A stretch of 64,000 nucleotides of DNA, from the NCBI RefSeq assembly GCF_000236805.1, contig NZ_AGFX01000041.1:248001-312000 (forward strand). The letters run 5' to 3'. The translations under genes were made by a program, and so were the position numbers. Positions 1 to 8,827 of this stretch are shown here, one piece after another. The stretch's first letter is position 1. Every line of letters starts with the position of its first letter. This DNA comes from Paenibacillus peoriae KCTC 3763 (GTDB lineage Bacteria; Bacillota; Bacilli; Paenibacillales; Paenibacillaceae). The notes below the pieces were generated by a model that had not been told where the DNA came from, searched no databases, and worked only from the letters and a program-made list of their open reading frames with translations.

Positions 1-855
1 TTCCCACGCCATCATCTGCGCGGCCGAGGCCAGCGAAGTCTGATAGGTGACCGTAACCGGATTACGGATCAGACATTTCTCCATCGTATGCTCCGGCTGG
101 AGTCCTTCCACATCCTTGCGGCTGACGATGCCTATTAAACGATTCCATTCATCCACAATGGCAAAACGATGCTGACCGGTCGACTTTGAAAGCTCTTCAA
201 ATTCAGTGAGCGTACTGTTGATTTTCAACGTTAGCGTTTTTGGTTTACCTGCCGCTATATCTTCAATCAGCATAATTTTCTTTTTGATCAAGCGGTCGAA
301 TATCGCTCTATTAATCATGGAAGCGACGGTAAAAGTATCGTGGCGCGAGGAAATAATCGGCAGACTGATATGGTCAGCTAGCTGCTTGACCTCCCTGCTC
401 GTACCAAATCCCCCTGTAATCAGCACGCCTGCTCCCTGCTCCAGTGCAAGAGAATGCGCATCCTCCCGGTTACCTACAATCAGCAAGCTGCCTGCGTCAA
501 TGTAACGGGCCATAGCCTCTTCACGCATCGCCCCGATGACATATTTGTGCAGAGGCTTTTCCAGCCCCTCGCTTCCGCCCAGCACATGTCCTTCCACGAT
601 ATTCACGACATCTGCAAAGGTCAACTGCTCGGACAAACCGCGCGGACGCTTTTCCACCCGTACCGTTCCGATCCGTTCCTTGGTAATGACAATTCCCAGG
701 TTTTCCGCTTCCTTCACAGCGCGATAAGCCGTTCCTTCACTGACGCTCATCTCTTTAGCCAGCCTGCGTACAGAAATTTTGGAGCCTATTTTCAACTGCT
801 CGATATGACGCAATAACTGCTCATGTTTCGTAACTGCTTCATCCAGCCCGTCCAA
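1..855 (-). CDS. ytoI: YtoI-like DRTGG/CBS-domain regulator (3' end beyond window)
   Basis: The gene reads in from the right and runs off the window edge; 285 codons are visible. The N-terminus (about residues 10-60) is a winged-helix-like segment (ISVRRLAKEMSVSEGTAYRA). Next is a DRTGG-type domain (VLITGGFGTSREVKQLAD) and then CBS motifs (HRFAIVDEWNRLIGIVSRKD). B. subtilis YtoI has this order followed by a hotdog domain, which would lie outside the window. I chose the TTG at 855 because GGGGGTG sits seven bases upstream; no ATG precedes the conserved HTH. Adjacent ytpI supports the assignment. Ligand and target genes are unknown. Confidence 0.88.
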   Translation of the reverse strand, partial: MDGLDEAVTKHEQLLRHIEQLKIGSKISVRRLAKEMSVSEGTAYRAVKEAENLGIVITKERIGTVRVEKRPRGLSEQLTFADVVNIVEGHVLGGSEGLEKPLHKYVIGAMREEAMARYIDAGSLLIVGNREDAHSLALEQGAGVLITGGFGTSREVKQLADHISLPIISSRHDTFTVASMINRAIFDRLIKKKIMLIEDIAAGKPKTLTLKINSTLTEFEELSKSTGQHRFAIVDEWNRLIGIVSRKDVEGLQPEHTMEKCLIRNPVTVTYQTSLASAAQMMAWE

Positions 856-898
856 CTCTGTTACACCCCCAACGTTCAATCTGTATCATTCTGTATCT

Positions 899-904
899 AT
901 TATA
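899..904 (-). promoter_or_regulatory. extended -10 promoter of ytoI
   Basis: On the minus strand TGCTATAAT is an extended -10 box about 45 bases upstream of the ytoI TTG start. The -35 region is poor, as is usual for extended -10 promoters. Confidence 0.5.
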
Positions 905-963
905 GCACAAAATTCCTTTATTTTAGACCTTTGTTCATTTGGATACCGCTGTCTCGGAAATTG

Positions 964-998
964 CAAAAAGCGATCCCCGATTTTACAAAGGACCGCTT
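964..998 (-). terminator. terminator after ytpI
   Basis: Minus-strand arms AAGCGGTCC and GGATCGCTT (one G-U pair) are followed by a T run. The hairpin lies just past the ytpI stop and separates it from ytoI. Confidence 0.65.
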
Positions 999-1056
999 CT
1001 TAACCGTGCTTGATGTGTGACAATGGAGCAGGCTCAGGACAATCAATGCGAAAAGC

Positions 1057-1341
1057 TCACAGCATGCTGCTTTTGTCCGTTTTATGATCCCACTTCATCT
1101 GCCACTGCTGCATTTTGGCCCGCCGCACACGCTCCAGCATTTTGCGCTTTTCCTCATCCACACCCAGTAAAAAATGCAGGTTCGCGCCGATGATAAGCAA
1201 CGCAAAAAGTACCCATACGATACCAAAACCGTTAACCCAGTTCAAACCACCTGCAAGCGAGATACGCGGCAACGCAACAAACACCATAGCCAGCGCAATC
1301 AGAGTGTACAAACCGTGTTTCCATTTTTTAAGAGAACCCAA
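1057..1341 (-). CDS. ytpI: YtpI-like small membrane protein
   Basis: A 94-residue protein with two hydrophobic segments (about residues 10-31 and 36-58) and a basic, heterodisperse C-terminus (KRKMLERVRRAKMQQWQMKW) that is probably cytoplasmic. Size, topology and its place directly upstream of ytoI match YtpI of Bacillus. The function is unknown in the family. It is followed by a clear terminator, so ytoI is probably transcribed separately. The assignment rests mainly on synteny. Confidence 0.7.
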   Translation of the reverse strand: MGSLKKWKHGLYTLIALAMVFVALPRISLAGGLNWVNGFGIVWVLFALLIIGANLHFLLGVDEEKRKMLERVRRAKMQQWQMKWDHKTDKSSML

Positions 1342-1413
1342 TCGTATCCCTTCCTCTCCCTGTGACTCTATGTATCTAGTCTATGAGAGGACAGGAAGGA
1401 ATATGAGACAAAC

Positions 1414-1758
1414 TTACATTGACGAGCCGTACAAATGCTGAAGGCTGTCTGAAATAATTTTGTTGACGTCCTCAATGATCACGCTCAGGCGGCGTTCGGC
1501 GTCGAACAGACGACGGATGTTGAGGTTCAGACTAAGGACCTCGAACAGCTTTTCCATCTTTTCCATCTCTTCCTGTGCCGGCATATCGCCGCTCATCATC
1601 CGCTGCTGAACTTCCATTTGACGCTGACGGAAATCATCCAGCATTTGCTTGGCTTCCGGGTCGGTTTCAATCAGCTTCATCGCTGATGTAATTTCCTCTA
1701 CCTCTTTGCTTTCTTTCAATGCTTTTGCTAAATCATGGGCTTTGTCATAGATATTCAT
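1414..1758 (-). CDS. yheA: YheA-like YlbF/YmcA-family protein (UPF0342)
   Basis: This 114-residue, almost wholly helical and charged protein belongs to the YlbF/YmcA/YheA group. The pattern ETDPEAKQMLDDFRQRQ...QQRMMSGDMP...FDAERRLSVII...LQHLYGSS matches YheA over its full length, including the C-terminal LYG. Its start is about 160 bases from, and divergent to, a row of YheC/D-type genes, the same neighbourhood that gave the Bacillus proteins their names. YlbF and YmcA act in a complex affecting RNase Y and development; whether YheA does so is not known. Confidence 0.82.
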   Translation of the reverse strand: MNIYDKAHDLAKALKESKEVEEITSAMKLIETDPEAKQMLDDFRQRQMEVQQRMMSGDMPAQEEMEKMEKLFEVLSLNLNIRRLFDAERRLSVIIEDVNKIISDSLQHLYGSSM

Positions 1759-1920
1759 GATTGTTCAGTCCTCCAATACAAGTATAGTGTTAACATTTCA
1801 CATTGTCCGTCAATCACCAAGGAATATATGTCCTCATATGATGAATCAGTGCTATTACAGCCCATTTACGTTTCCCGTTACTTTCAAGACATCAAGTTGC
1901 TGCCCGGAAGGAGATCCACG

Positions 1921-3291
1921 ATGTCCATCAAAAAAACAACGATTCAAATCATCGGATCGGGCATCTTGCAGGATGACGTACTCATGGTCGGCGAGTCCTT
2001 GCTTCGCAAATGGAAAATATCCGCAGGCCACCCCGTTCAGCTCGCCTTCGGTTCGTTCCGCCAAGAGGTTACCGTCATTTCGGTACCCCGCTACAGCGGC
2101 CTACGTGTAGGAAGCGTGCTGGCCCGTAAAATGGGTATTCATGCCAATTGCAAGCTGCGAGTAACCTACAGCCGAGGCCGCCGGACACTTCGAGTGGGCC
2201 CGCTTATTAGCGTGCTGGTCAGCCGGGACTATCCCGAACAGCCTGATAAGCCTTTCGGGTCGATCACCCTGTTCTGCCATGAACTGGTCGGGGAATGTCG
2301 TAGACAAGGAGCATATGTGTATTTTTTCACCCCGGAGCATATCGGAAGCCAGCCCGGTCGGGTTCAGGGATGGGTGTACGACGGAAGCTGGAAAAAGGCT
2401 GTCATGCCCGCTGGCGATGTCGTCAATAACCGGCTTACCTCCCGTAAACTCGAGAACAGAACTAGCGTACAGCATTTCATGAAAGAAGTAAAATCGCAGT
2501 ACGACACGATCATTTTCAATGAAAAGTTTTTGGATAAGAATGAAGTGTTTGACGCGCTTAAATCTAACGCTTCCCTGCGCAAGTATTTACCCGAGTCCCA
2601 CTTGCTGCAAACCTTTGCCGTATTCAAAAAAATGTGTAACCAGTATCCCGCCGTTTTTCTTAAGCCGGTTCGTGGGAGCCTGGGCAAAGGCATCATGCGC
2701 ATTAACAAGCAAACGGACGGTACCTTTTCCGTGCTGTCCACGACAGCGGGGGCACCCCGAAAGAAGACGTATGCCAATGTCGACAAGCTGTACAAAGGCT
2801 TGGGGGGAAAAATGAAAACAACACGTTTTCAGCTCCAGCAGGGACTTACTCTGATTGATCACGGTAAGCGCCCGGTCGACTTTCGTGCGCTCGTGCAGAA
2901 GAATTCAACCGGGGCCTGGTCGGTGACATCCATTGTCGCCCGGATTGCCGGAGGGAGCCACTTTGTGTCCAATCTGGCGCGAGGCGGTACGCTGAGCACG
3001 GTCAAAGAAGCGCTGGCTAAAACGGCACTGCCCGCGACCATCAAATCAAATGGCCTCCTCTCTCTCAAGACAGCAGCACTGAATATCGCAAGCGGAGTTG
3101 AGAAGGCCATTCCCGCCCATTTCGCGGAGCTTGGCATTGATCTGGCCATTGACAGCACGGGGCGCATCTGGCTGCTGGAAGTCAACTCCAAGCCGTCAAA
3201 AAATGACAATACACCATTAAATGATCAGAAAACCCGTCCATCCGTGAAAAAAATGATTGAATACTGCTGTTATTCAGCCGGTTTCAAATGA
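1921..3291 (+). CDS. YheC/D-family ATP-grasp protein, copy 1
   Basis: A 456-residue member of the family annotated as endospore coat-associated YheC/YheD. Visible are an N-terminal region of about 200 residues, the ATP-grasp lysine/glycine loop (LKPVRGSLGKGI), a central strand pair (DFRALVQKN...WSVTSIVARIAG) and the metal-binding end (ELGIDLAID...IWLLEVNSKPS, with the E-x-N pair). ATP-grasp enzymes ligate a carboxylate to an amine or thiol through an acyl phosphate; the substrate here is unknown. The reading frame is open from further upstream, but GGAAGGAGAT just before the ATG at 1921 sets the start. It is the first of a five-copy run. Confidence 0.85.
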   Translation: MSIKKTTIQIIGSGILQDDVLMVGESLLRKWKISAGHPVQLAFGSFRQEVTVISVPRYSGLRVGSVLARKMGIHANCKLRVTYSRGRRTLRVGPLISVLVSRDYPEQPDKPFGSITLFCHELVGECRRQGAYVYFFTPEHIGSQPGRVQGWVYDGSWKKAVMPAGDVVNNRLTSRKLENRTSVQHFMKEVKSQYDTIIFNEKFLDKNEVFDALKSNASLRKYLPESHLLQTFAVFKKMCNQYPAVFLKPVRGSLGKGIMRINKQTDGTFSVLSTTAGAPRKKTYANVDKLYKGLGGKMKTTRFQLQQGLTLIDHGKRPVDFRALVQKNSTGAWSVTSIVARIAGGSHFVSNLARGGTLSTVKEALAKTALPATIKSNGLLSLKTAALNIASGVEKAIPAHFAELGIDLAIDSTGRIWLLEVNSKPSKNDNTPLNDQKTRPSVKKMIEYCCYSAGFK

Positions 3292-3334
3292 ATCCCTCTC
3301 TTTCAGGGTCCGGCTGCCAAAGGAGCTGTTGTCG

Positions 3335-4489
3335 GTGTCTCTTGTCGTGCCAGGCACGCTGGGCGTGCTCGTTAGCCGGAATCAGTCCGCCATTCCACCC
3401 ATTACCGAGGCCGAATATTGCCGCAGGCTAAGTATATTGGGCAGGCGTTCTGGTCTCAGCGTAATGGCGTTTACCGCCGAAGGAGTTTCACCTGAAAAGC
3501 ATTCTATACGAGGTTATGCTTATCATAACGGAGTTTGGACATCCGGTCGCTTTCCCCTGCCGGATATTGTGTATAACCGCTGTCTCCATGTCCATGAGGG
3601 CCAGAATGTCGGACACACACTGGAAGAAATGGCGGAGCAGAAATCGCGCAAGCTTCTCTACTGGTCGCGCAACTTGCCTGGCAAATGGCAGGTGTACCGC
3701 GTTCTGCACAAGGTAGATGAAGTGCGTCCCTTTGTCCCGCCTACGACACCTTACCGGGATACGGCCCAGCTTATGGAGTGGCTGCGACGCCATTCGGGGC
3801 TGTTTATGAAGCCACAGGCCGGAACGCACGGCAAGGGTACACTGTATCTCCGTCTGGCGGAAGGAGACCGGGGGCTGCTCATACAAGGCAGAGACTCCCG
3901 AAATCGCCCGTTCCGGCATTTGTTTTCCGATCTGGATGCAGGGTTGTCATGGATCAACGGAATTACAGACCAACGCGCCTACATCGTGCAGCCTTATTTG
4001 AAATTAACGAGTCAAAGCGGCCGTCCCTTTGATGTTCGCGCACTTATGCAAAAGGATGGCCACGGCTGTTGGCGCCTGACGGGCTTTGCCGTGAGAGAAG
4101 GCAGGAAAGGAACGCTGACCTCCAATCTGCACGGTGGAGGCGAAGCGCATCCGGCAGAGCCTTACCTTCGTGAACAATTTGGCGCGGACAGCACGCGTCT
4201 CATCATCGGACAGATGATGAAGCTGTCCCAGACCATTACCGGGGCGCTGGAGGAACGATATGGCCGCCTTGGCGAGCTGGGAATTGATTATGGTATTGAT
4301 CGGGACGGGAACATCTGGCTATTGGAGGTTAATTCCCGGCCTGGTCGGGCTTCCTTTTTTCAGATCCGCCAGCCAAAGTGCGCTTTTCGGGCGATCAACC
4401 GCCCGCTCGAGTATGCCCGATATTTAATAACCCAATCCAAAACGACGGGGCTACAGGGCATGAACGCCTCCCTTGAACATACGGTATAG
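3335..4489 (+). CDS. YheC/D-family ATP-grasp protein, copy 2
   Basis: A 384-residue paralog with all ATP-grasp signatures: MKPQAGTHGKGT (ATP loop), DVRALMQKDGHGCWRLTG, and ELGIDYGIDRDG...WLLEVNSRPGR (metal ligands). An ATG at 3257 would overlap copy 1 by 35 bases. I prefer the GTG at 3335, which has AAAGGAG nine bases upstream and gives an N-terminus aligned with the other copies (LGVLVSRN). It follows copy 1 by 43 bases and precedes copy 3 by 12, so it is operonic. Confidence 0.83.
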   Translation: MSLVVPGTLGVLVSRNQSAIPPITEAEYCRRLSILGRRSGLSVMAFTAEGVSPEKHSIRGYAYHNGVWTSGRFPLPDIVYNRCLHVHEGQNVGHTLEEMAEQKSRKLLYWSRNLPGKWQVYRVLHKVDEVRPFVPPTTPYRDTAQLMEWLRRHSGLFMKPQAGTHGKGTLYLRLAEGDRGLLIQGRDSRNRPFRHLFSDLDAGLSWINGITDQRAYIVQPYLKLTSQSGRPFDVRALMQKDGHGCWRLTGFAVREGRKGTLTSNLHGGGEAHPAEPYLREQFGADSTRLIIGQMMKLSQTITGALEERYGRLGELGIDYGIDRDGNIWLLEVNSRPGRASFFQIRQPKCAFRAINRPLEYARYLITQSKTTGLQGMNASLEHTV

Positions 4490-4501
4490 GAGGATAAACA
4501 G

Positions 4502-5872
4502 ATGAGTTTAACGCATTGCAATGTGCATTTCTCACAGCAGCCCGACAAGGTAGCTTATATATCCACTGCCTTGTTGAAAAGCCTTAAATTATCCGGAGCC
4601 AAGTCCATTCGTCTGCGGCTTGGTAAGGATCAGATTCCCGCCACAGTGAAACCGATTCAGAAGGCGGGGCGTCATCTATACTTGACCTCCGGTTTGCGTA
4701 ATGCAATCCGTGTTCCCAAAAGTGGGTCCATCTATTTGCGAAATCTGGACGGTGATATACAGCTAGGTCCGCTGATTGGAGTACTGTCTGACGGCACCTC
4801 CTCCTCCACCCGCCCTTTTGGATCACGCACAGGCTTTATTAAGCAGCTGCTGAAGGAAGGCAGCAATAAATCTTATATTTTTGCCTTCACTCCGCGGGAT
4901 ATCAACTGGCAAAATGATACGATTAATGGCTATTTTCTATCATCCAACGGGGATTTTACACGTAAAATCGTACCTCTGCCGGATGTGATTTATAATCGTT
5001 TACCGAGCCGTCGCTCTGATTTCTCCCCAGCGATCAATCAGCTACGCGAGCGGTTTTCCCGCAGACGAATTCCCTTCTTTAACTGGAGCTTTTTCAATAA
5101 ATCAGATATCTATCATCTGCTGGAAAGTAATCCGGAAGTCAACCGCTATGTCCCTGAATCGTATATGAATCCCAGCTCAGAACGAATCCGAGGCATGCTG
5201 GAGCGTCATCAATTTGCTTATTACAAGCCAAGTGGAGGCAGTCTCGGCAAAGGGATTTACCGTCTTTCCCATGTTCCCAAACAAGGCTATTTTGTGAGGT
5301 ATCGCAAAAAAAATAGCAATGTATTATTGCGCTTCACATCTTTTAATTCTATGCTCCGTATGCTTCAGTCCAATCGAGGCCAGACGTTAAAAGGCTACCT
5401 CATTCAGCAAGGAATTCAGCTGATCGAGATTGACAATTGCCCGATTGATTTCCGGTTTCATATGCACAAGAACGGCAATAACCAATGGGTCGTCGTCGGA
5501 ATTGGAGCCAAAAAATCCGGACGTGGCAGTGTCACAACTCATATTAAAAACGGCGGCTCCCTGATGACACCGGAGCAAGCGCTGGACCGGGTATTCGGCG
5601 ACCGGGCGGGCGAGGTGCTACAACGTGCCAAGAATGTAGCGATTACGCTCGCAGAAGCCATTGAGTACCATCATCAACATCTGCTGGGTGAAATCGGCTT
5701 CGATCTGGGCATTGATCAGGATGAAAAGGTATGGATGTTTGAAGCCAACTCCAAGCCCGGTCGATCCATTTTCCAACATCCATCGTTGCGTGCGGAGGGT
5801 AAAGCATCCGTGGAGCATATTTTGGACCACTGCCTTTACCTCAGTAAGTTCCGCAGAAAAGAGGAACTATGA
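4502..5872 (+). CDS. YheC/D-family ATP-grasp protein, copy 3
   Basis: This 456-residue paralog is the same length as copy 1, with a long N-terminal domain of about 100 residues before the shared core. The signatures are YYKPSGGSLGKGIYRL, DFRFHMHKNGNNQWVVVG and EIGFDLGID...MFEANSKPGR. AGGAGG stands ten bases before the ATG. The stop overlaps the start of copy 4 (ATGA), which indicates translational coupling. Substrate unknown; by family a spore-coat or spore-maturation role is inferred. Confidence 0.85.
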   Translation: MSLTHCNVHFSQQPDKVAYISTALLKSLKLSGAKSIRLRLGKDQIPATVKPIQKAGRHLYLTSGLRNAIRVPKSGSIYLRNLDGDIQLGPLIGVLSDGTSSSTRPFGSRTGFIKQLLKEGSNKSYIFAFTPRDINWQNDTINGYFLSSNGDFTRKIVPLPDVIYNRLPSRRSDFSPAINQLRERFSRRRIPFFNWSFFNKSDIYHLLESNPEVNRYVPESYMNPSSERIRGMLERHQFAYYKPSGGSLGKGIYRLSHVPKQGYFVRYRKKNSNVLLRFTSFNSMLRMLQSNRGQTLKGYLIQQGIQLIEIDNCPIDFRFHMHKNGNNQWVVVGIGAKKSGRGSVTTHIKNGGSLMTPEQALDRVFGDRAGEVLQRAKNVAITLAEAIEYHHQHLLGEIGFDLGIDQDEKVWMFEANSKPGRSIFQHPSLRAEGKASVEHILDHCLYLSKFRRKEEL

Positions 5873-6978
5873 ATACCCGGGCGGAGCAAAAACCAGTCGT
5901 TGCTGTATTGACCGTTCACGACGACGAACAATTTTTCAAGGGGAATCAGCGTAATTTCAAGGATATCCTTGAAACGGGAACACGGATGGGTTATCAGGTG
6001 TACATCGTTACCGTCAGAGACCTGAAACTGCCAGCTGAAACGGTCAAGGGCTATATCTTCAACAAAAGCTTACAGACTTGGGAGGAACAAATTTTCCCGG
6101 TTCCGCAGGTCATTTATAATCGCATCCCAAACCGCAAATATGAACTTAAAACCTCTGTGCGCACAAAACTGGAAGAAATTTCACATACTTCTGGCATTGA
6201 GCTGTACAATCCGAGCTTTTTTAACAAATGGGAACTGTTCAAATGGCTCCGCACCTCGGAATCCACACGGCAGTTCGTTCCCGCAACCAAACGGTTAAGC
6301 GATCTGCCTGCCTTGGGGAAGATGCTCTCTGCGTTTCCATACCTGTATCTCAAGCCGGAAAATGGCAAGGCCGGAAAGGGGATTATGATTCTTAAATTTC
6401 GGCCAGAGTATCTAATGGCCTACAGGCTGACGATTCAGCATGACAAAAAAAGCGTAACCTACAAATCCGTGTCGCTATCCAGGCTGTGGGGACGTATCCG
6501 CCGGGAAGCAGGTAATTCGCCTTATATCATTCAACAGGGGATTGAACTGGCAACTTATCAGAAAAAACCGTTTGACCTGCGTATCCTGGTACAAAAAAAT
6601 GCCCATGGTTCGTGGAGCATTACCGGAGTCGGCGCCAGACTGGCGGGTAAAGGAAGCATTACGACACATGTTCCGCGTGGTGGAAGTGTGGAGGACCCGT
6701 TCCATCTCCTCTCCTCCCTGTTTGGTCCTGAGGGCAGCACGGATTTGCTGAACAAAATTAAAAGCACGGCCATTCAGATTGCACGTCAAATTGAACGCGC
6801 ATCCGGCCTTTCCCACGGCGAAATGTCTATGGATTTGGGTGTGGATACAAATGGAACTCTCTGGTTTTTTGAAGCCAATGCCAAACCAATGAAATTCGAC
6901 GAGCCGGAAATCCGTCAAAAATCGCTAAGACGCATATTCCAGTACAGCTCCTATTTGGCTGGGCGAATGAAATCATGA
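5869..6978 (+). CDS. YheC/D-family ATP-grasp protein, copy 4
   Basis: A 369-residue paralog without the long N-terminal extension. It has YLKPENGKAGKGIMIL, DLRILVQKNAHGSWSITG and EMSMDLGVD...FFEANAKPMK. The start overlaps the stop of copy 3 by four bases, so the two are probably translated in a coupled way and at similar level. The core residues needed for ATP and metal binding are all present, so there is no sign of decay. Confidence 0.84.
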   Translation: MNTRAEQKPVVAVLTVHDDEQFFKGNQRNFKDILETGTRMGYQVYIVTVRDLKLPAETVKGYIFNKSLQTWEEQIFPVPQVIYNRIPNRKYELKTSVRTKLEEISHTSGIELYNPSFFNKWELFKWLRTSESTRQFVPATKRLSDLPALGKMLSAFPYLYLKPENGKAGKGIMILKFRPEYLMAYRLTIQHDKKSVTYKSVSLSRLWGRIRREAGNSPYIIQQGIELATYQKKPFDLRILVQKNAHGSWSITGVGARLAGKGSITTHVPRGGSVEDPFHLLSSLFGPEGSTDLLNKIKSTAIQIARQIERASGLSHGEMSMDLGVDTNGTLWFFEANAKPMKFDEPEIRQKSLRRIFQYSSYLAGRMKS

Positions 6979-6994
6979 TCAAGGAAGTGGAATC

Positions 6995-7510
6995 ATGCCG
7001 CAAATTAGTGATGTTCATCATATGCCCACCCGAAGCTGGCTGCTGAGACGACGACAGTTACTGTTTCTCGCCCGCAGTTCAGGCGGCATGCGCATTACTC
7101 GCAATGCTCTGCGGCAGTTAGCCGTTTTAACGCCGGAGCAATTGAACAATCCCGGCTCCTCTCTCCTGTGCGCTTATGTGCGCACAGAGAAGGGCTTGCG
7201 GATTGCGGGATTTTCCCTCGCTTTGAATTACGGGAAGGATGCATGCATCGTGATCGTTCGTCCGCTTTACCGGGGCCGCAGACTGGGCGCTAGACTGCTG
7301 TCCGCCCAGCTCAAACAGTTGCACCGCCTGACGTGCAGCGTAGCCGCCGACAATATAGCCAGTCTCAAAACCTGTTTTCGAGCCGGACTTGTTGCGAATG
7401 AAATGACGACTGGACCGACCGGAAAACCCACGCTAATATTTCGTGGGGAGCTATCCGAAGATAAGCAGACGGCAGAGGAAGGTGGAATGCTGTGCCAAAA
7501 CCTGTCCTAG
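6995..7510 (+). CDS. GNAT-like N-acetyltransferase inside the YheC/D operon
   Basis: A 171-residue protein with a GNAT-type acetyl-CoA loop (VRPLYRGRRLGARLLSAQL) preceded by a beta-strand (KDACIVIV) and followed by a typical SVAADNIASLKTCFRAG segment, where an asparagine and a late aromatic residue are usual in the fold. It begins 16 bases after copy 4 and overlaps the start of copy 5 by 19 bases. Position suggests it modifies the same product or precursor as the ATP-grasp enzymes; that is inference. The acceptor substrate cannot be read from sequence. Confidence 0.72.
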   Translation: MPQISDVHHMPTRSWLLRRRQLLFLARSSGGMRITRNALRQLAVLTPEQLNNPGSSLLCAYVRTEKGLRIAGFSLALNYGKDACIVIVRPLYRGRRLGARLLSAQLKQLHRLTCSVAADNIASLKTCFRAGLVANEMTTGPTGKPTLIFRGELSEDKQTAEEGGMLCQNLS

Positions 7511-8718
7511 GCATCATGACCTTGTATTTGAACAACAAGAAGCATTTGGAGGAGCGCGACATTTATGAGCGCATGATTACAGAAGGTAAAAGACTGGGAC
7601 TGGATACGTATGTATTTACTCCAGCAGATGTCCATAAGGATCGCAAGCTTCTCCATGCCCAAATCTATGATCCACACAGCGGAAAATGGACCCTGAAATG
7701 GAGGGAATTCCCGGATATGATTTTCGACCGTTGCCGGGTACAGCGCAGTGAGCGGTATCTTCAATTGAAGCAGTTTCGATTGCGATATACAGACCTCGTC
7801 TATTTAAACCGACCGCTGAGTAACAAATGGGCCATTCACCAGCAGCTTGCGAAAAAGGCTGCCTTTCGCCCCCATCTGCCTGCAACAGAGCTATTCAATG
7901 GATTTCATAGTGTAAAGCGAATGCTCAAGCAGAATTCACCGGTATACCTCAAACCGATTAACGGTACGGGGGGGCGCGGTATTTTACGCATTGAGCCTGT
8001 TAACAGGCAAGGGGGCCTGTATCTGGTTGAGGGCCGCAATCTCAAGCGTCGCATTATTCCCCAGCAACGGGTACGCCTGGACCGTCTGGAGCCACGTTTA
8101 AGAAGATGGAACATGGATAACTACATCGTTCAGGAAGGCATTCCTATACAGCTGCCGAATGGCAGGGTCCATGATTACCGCATGCTGGTACAGAAAAATA
8201 GCCACGGAGTATGGGAATTAACCGGATGCGCCGGACGGATCGGGGCACATCGAAGCGTCACTTCCAACCTCCATGGCGGAGGCAAGGCGGTACCGATGAA
8301 CCAACTGCTGACTCAATGGATTCGTGATGAAGACCATAGAGAGAAAATCATCAAGCAAGGGGAAAAGCTCGGACTGGATATTGCTGCTTACCTGGAGAAG
8401 AGCTACGGAGCATTGTGTGAGCTTGCGCTTGATCTGGCAATCAACAGGGATGGTCAAATTTACGTGCTGGAGGTCAATCCAAAGCCAGCCCGCGAGGTAT
8501 TTTCACGTATTGGTGAAAAAGAGACCTATCGCCGTGCCATCGCCAGGCCCATGGAATACGCCTTGTGGGTCTACCACACACGAATTAATCCAAAGCCGCA
8601 GACGGATAACAAAACAGAAGATAAAGCAGAGATTAAAACAGAGATTAAAACAGAGATTAAAACAGAGATTAAAACAGAGATTAAAACAGAGAATAAGGCA
8701 AAGGAAGGCTCCGCGTAA
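7492..8718 (+). CDS. YheC/D-family ATP-grasp protein, copy 5, with a K-T-E-I repeat tail
   Basis: A 408-residue paralog starting at GTG with GGAAGGTGG upstream; an ATG further in is less well placed. The ATP loop is YLKPINGTGGRGILRI, the middle is DYRMLVQKNSHGVWELTG, and the metal end is ELALDLAINRDG...VLEVNPKPAR. Unlike the other copies it ends in about 35 charged residues made of a Lys-Thr-Glu-Ile tetrapeptide repeat, encoded by perfect 12-bp units. It is the last gene of the operon; the terminator hairpin begins inside its final codons. Confidence 0.85.
   Translation: MPKPVLGIMTLYLNNKKHLEERDIYERMITEGKRLGLDTYVFTPADVHKDRKLLHAQIYDPHSGKWTLKWREFPDMIFDRCRVQRSERYLQLKQFRLRYTDLVYLNRPLSNKWAIHQQLAKKAAFRPHLPATELFNGFHSVKRMLKQNSPVYLKPINGTGGRGILRIEPVNRQGGLYLVEGRNLKRRIIPQQRVRLDRLEPRLRRWNMDNYIVQEGIPIQLPNGRVHDYRMLVQKNSHGVWELTGCAGRIGAHRSVTSNLHGGGKAVPMNQLLTQWIRDEDHREKIIKQGEKLGLDIAAYLEKSYGALCELALDLAINRDGQIYVLEVNPKPAREVFSRIGEKETYRRAIARPMEYALWVYHTRINPKPQTDNKTEDKAEIKTEIKTEIKTEIKTEIKTENKAKEGSA
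8629..8688 (+). repeat. five perfect 12-bp tandem repeats in a coding tail
   Basis: GAGATTAAAACA occurs five times head to tail with degenerate units on both sides. The 12-base period keeps frame and encodes Glu-Ile-Lys-Thr. Such an array can gain or lose units by slippage without breaking the protein. Confidence 0.95.
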
Positions 8719-8740
8719 AGTGGCTGCCTTCCTTTTTTTT
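8701..8740 (+). terminator. terminator of the ATP-grasp operon
   Basis: AAGGAAGGC and GCCTTCCTT arms are followed by eight Ts. The left arm overlaps the end of the coding sequence. Confidence 0.85.
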
Positions 8741-8827
8741 GTTGTCTGCCCGACATTGTTTGCATGTGTGTATCTTATATATATGACGCGTCAGGCGTAT
8801 TTATAACCAGCAATCAGTGGTGCGTCA

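Noticed and set aside
8629-8688. Regular short repeats as a possible CRISPR array
   Set aside because: Units are 12 bp with no spacers and are in frame within a gene.
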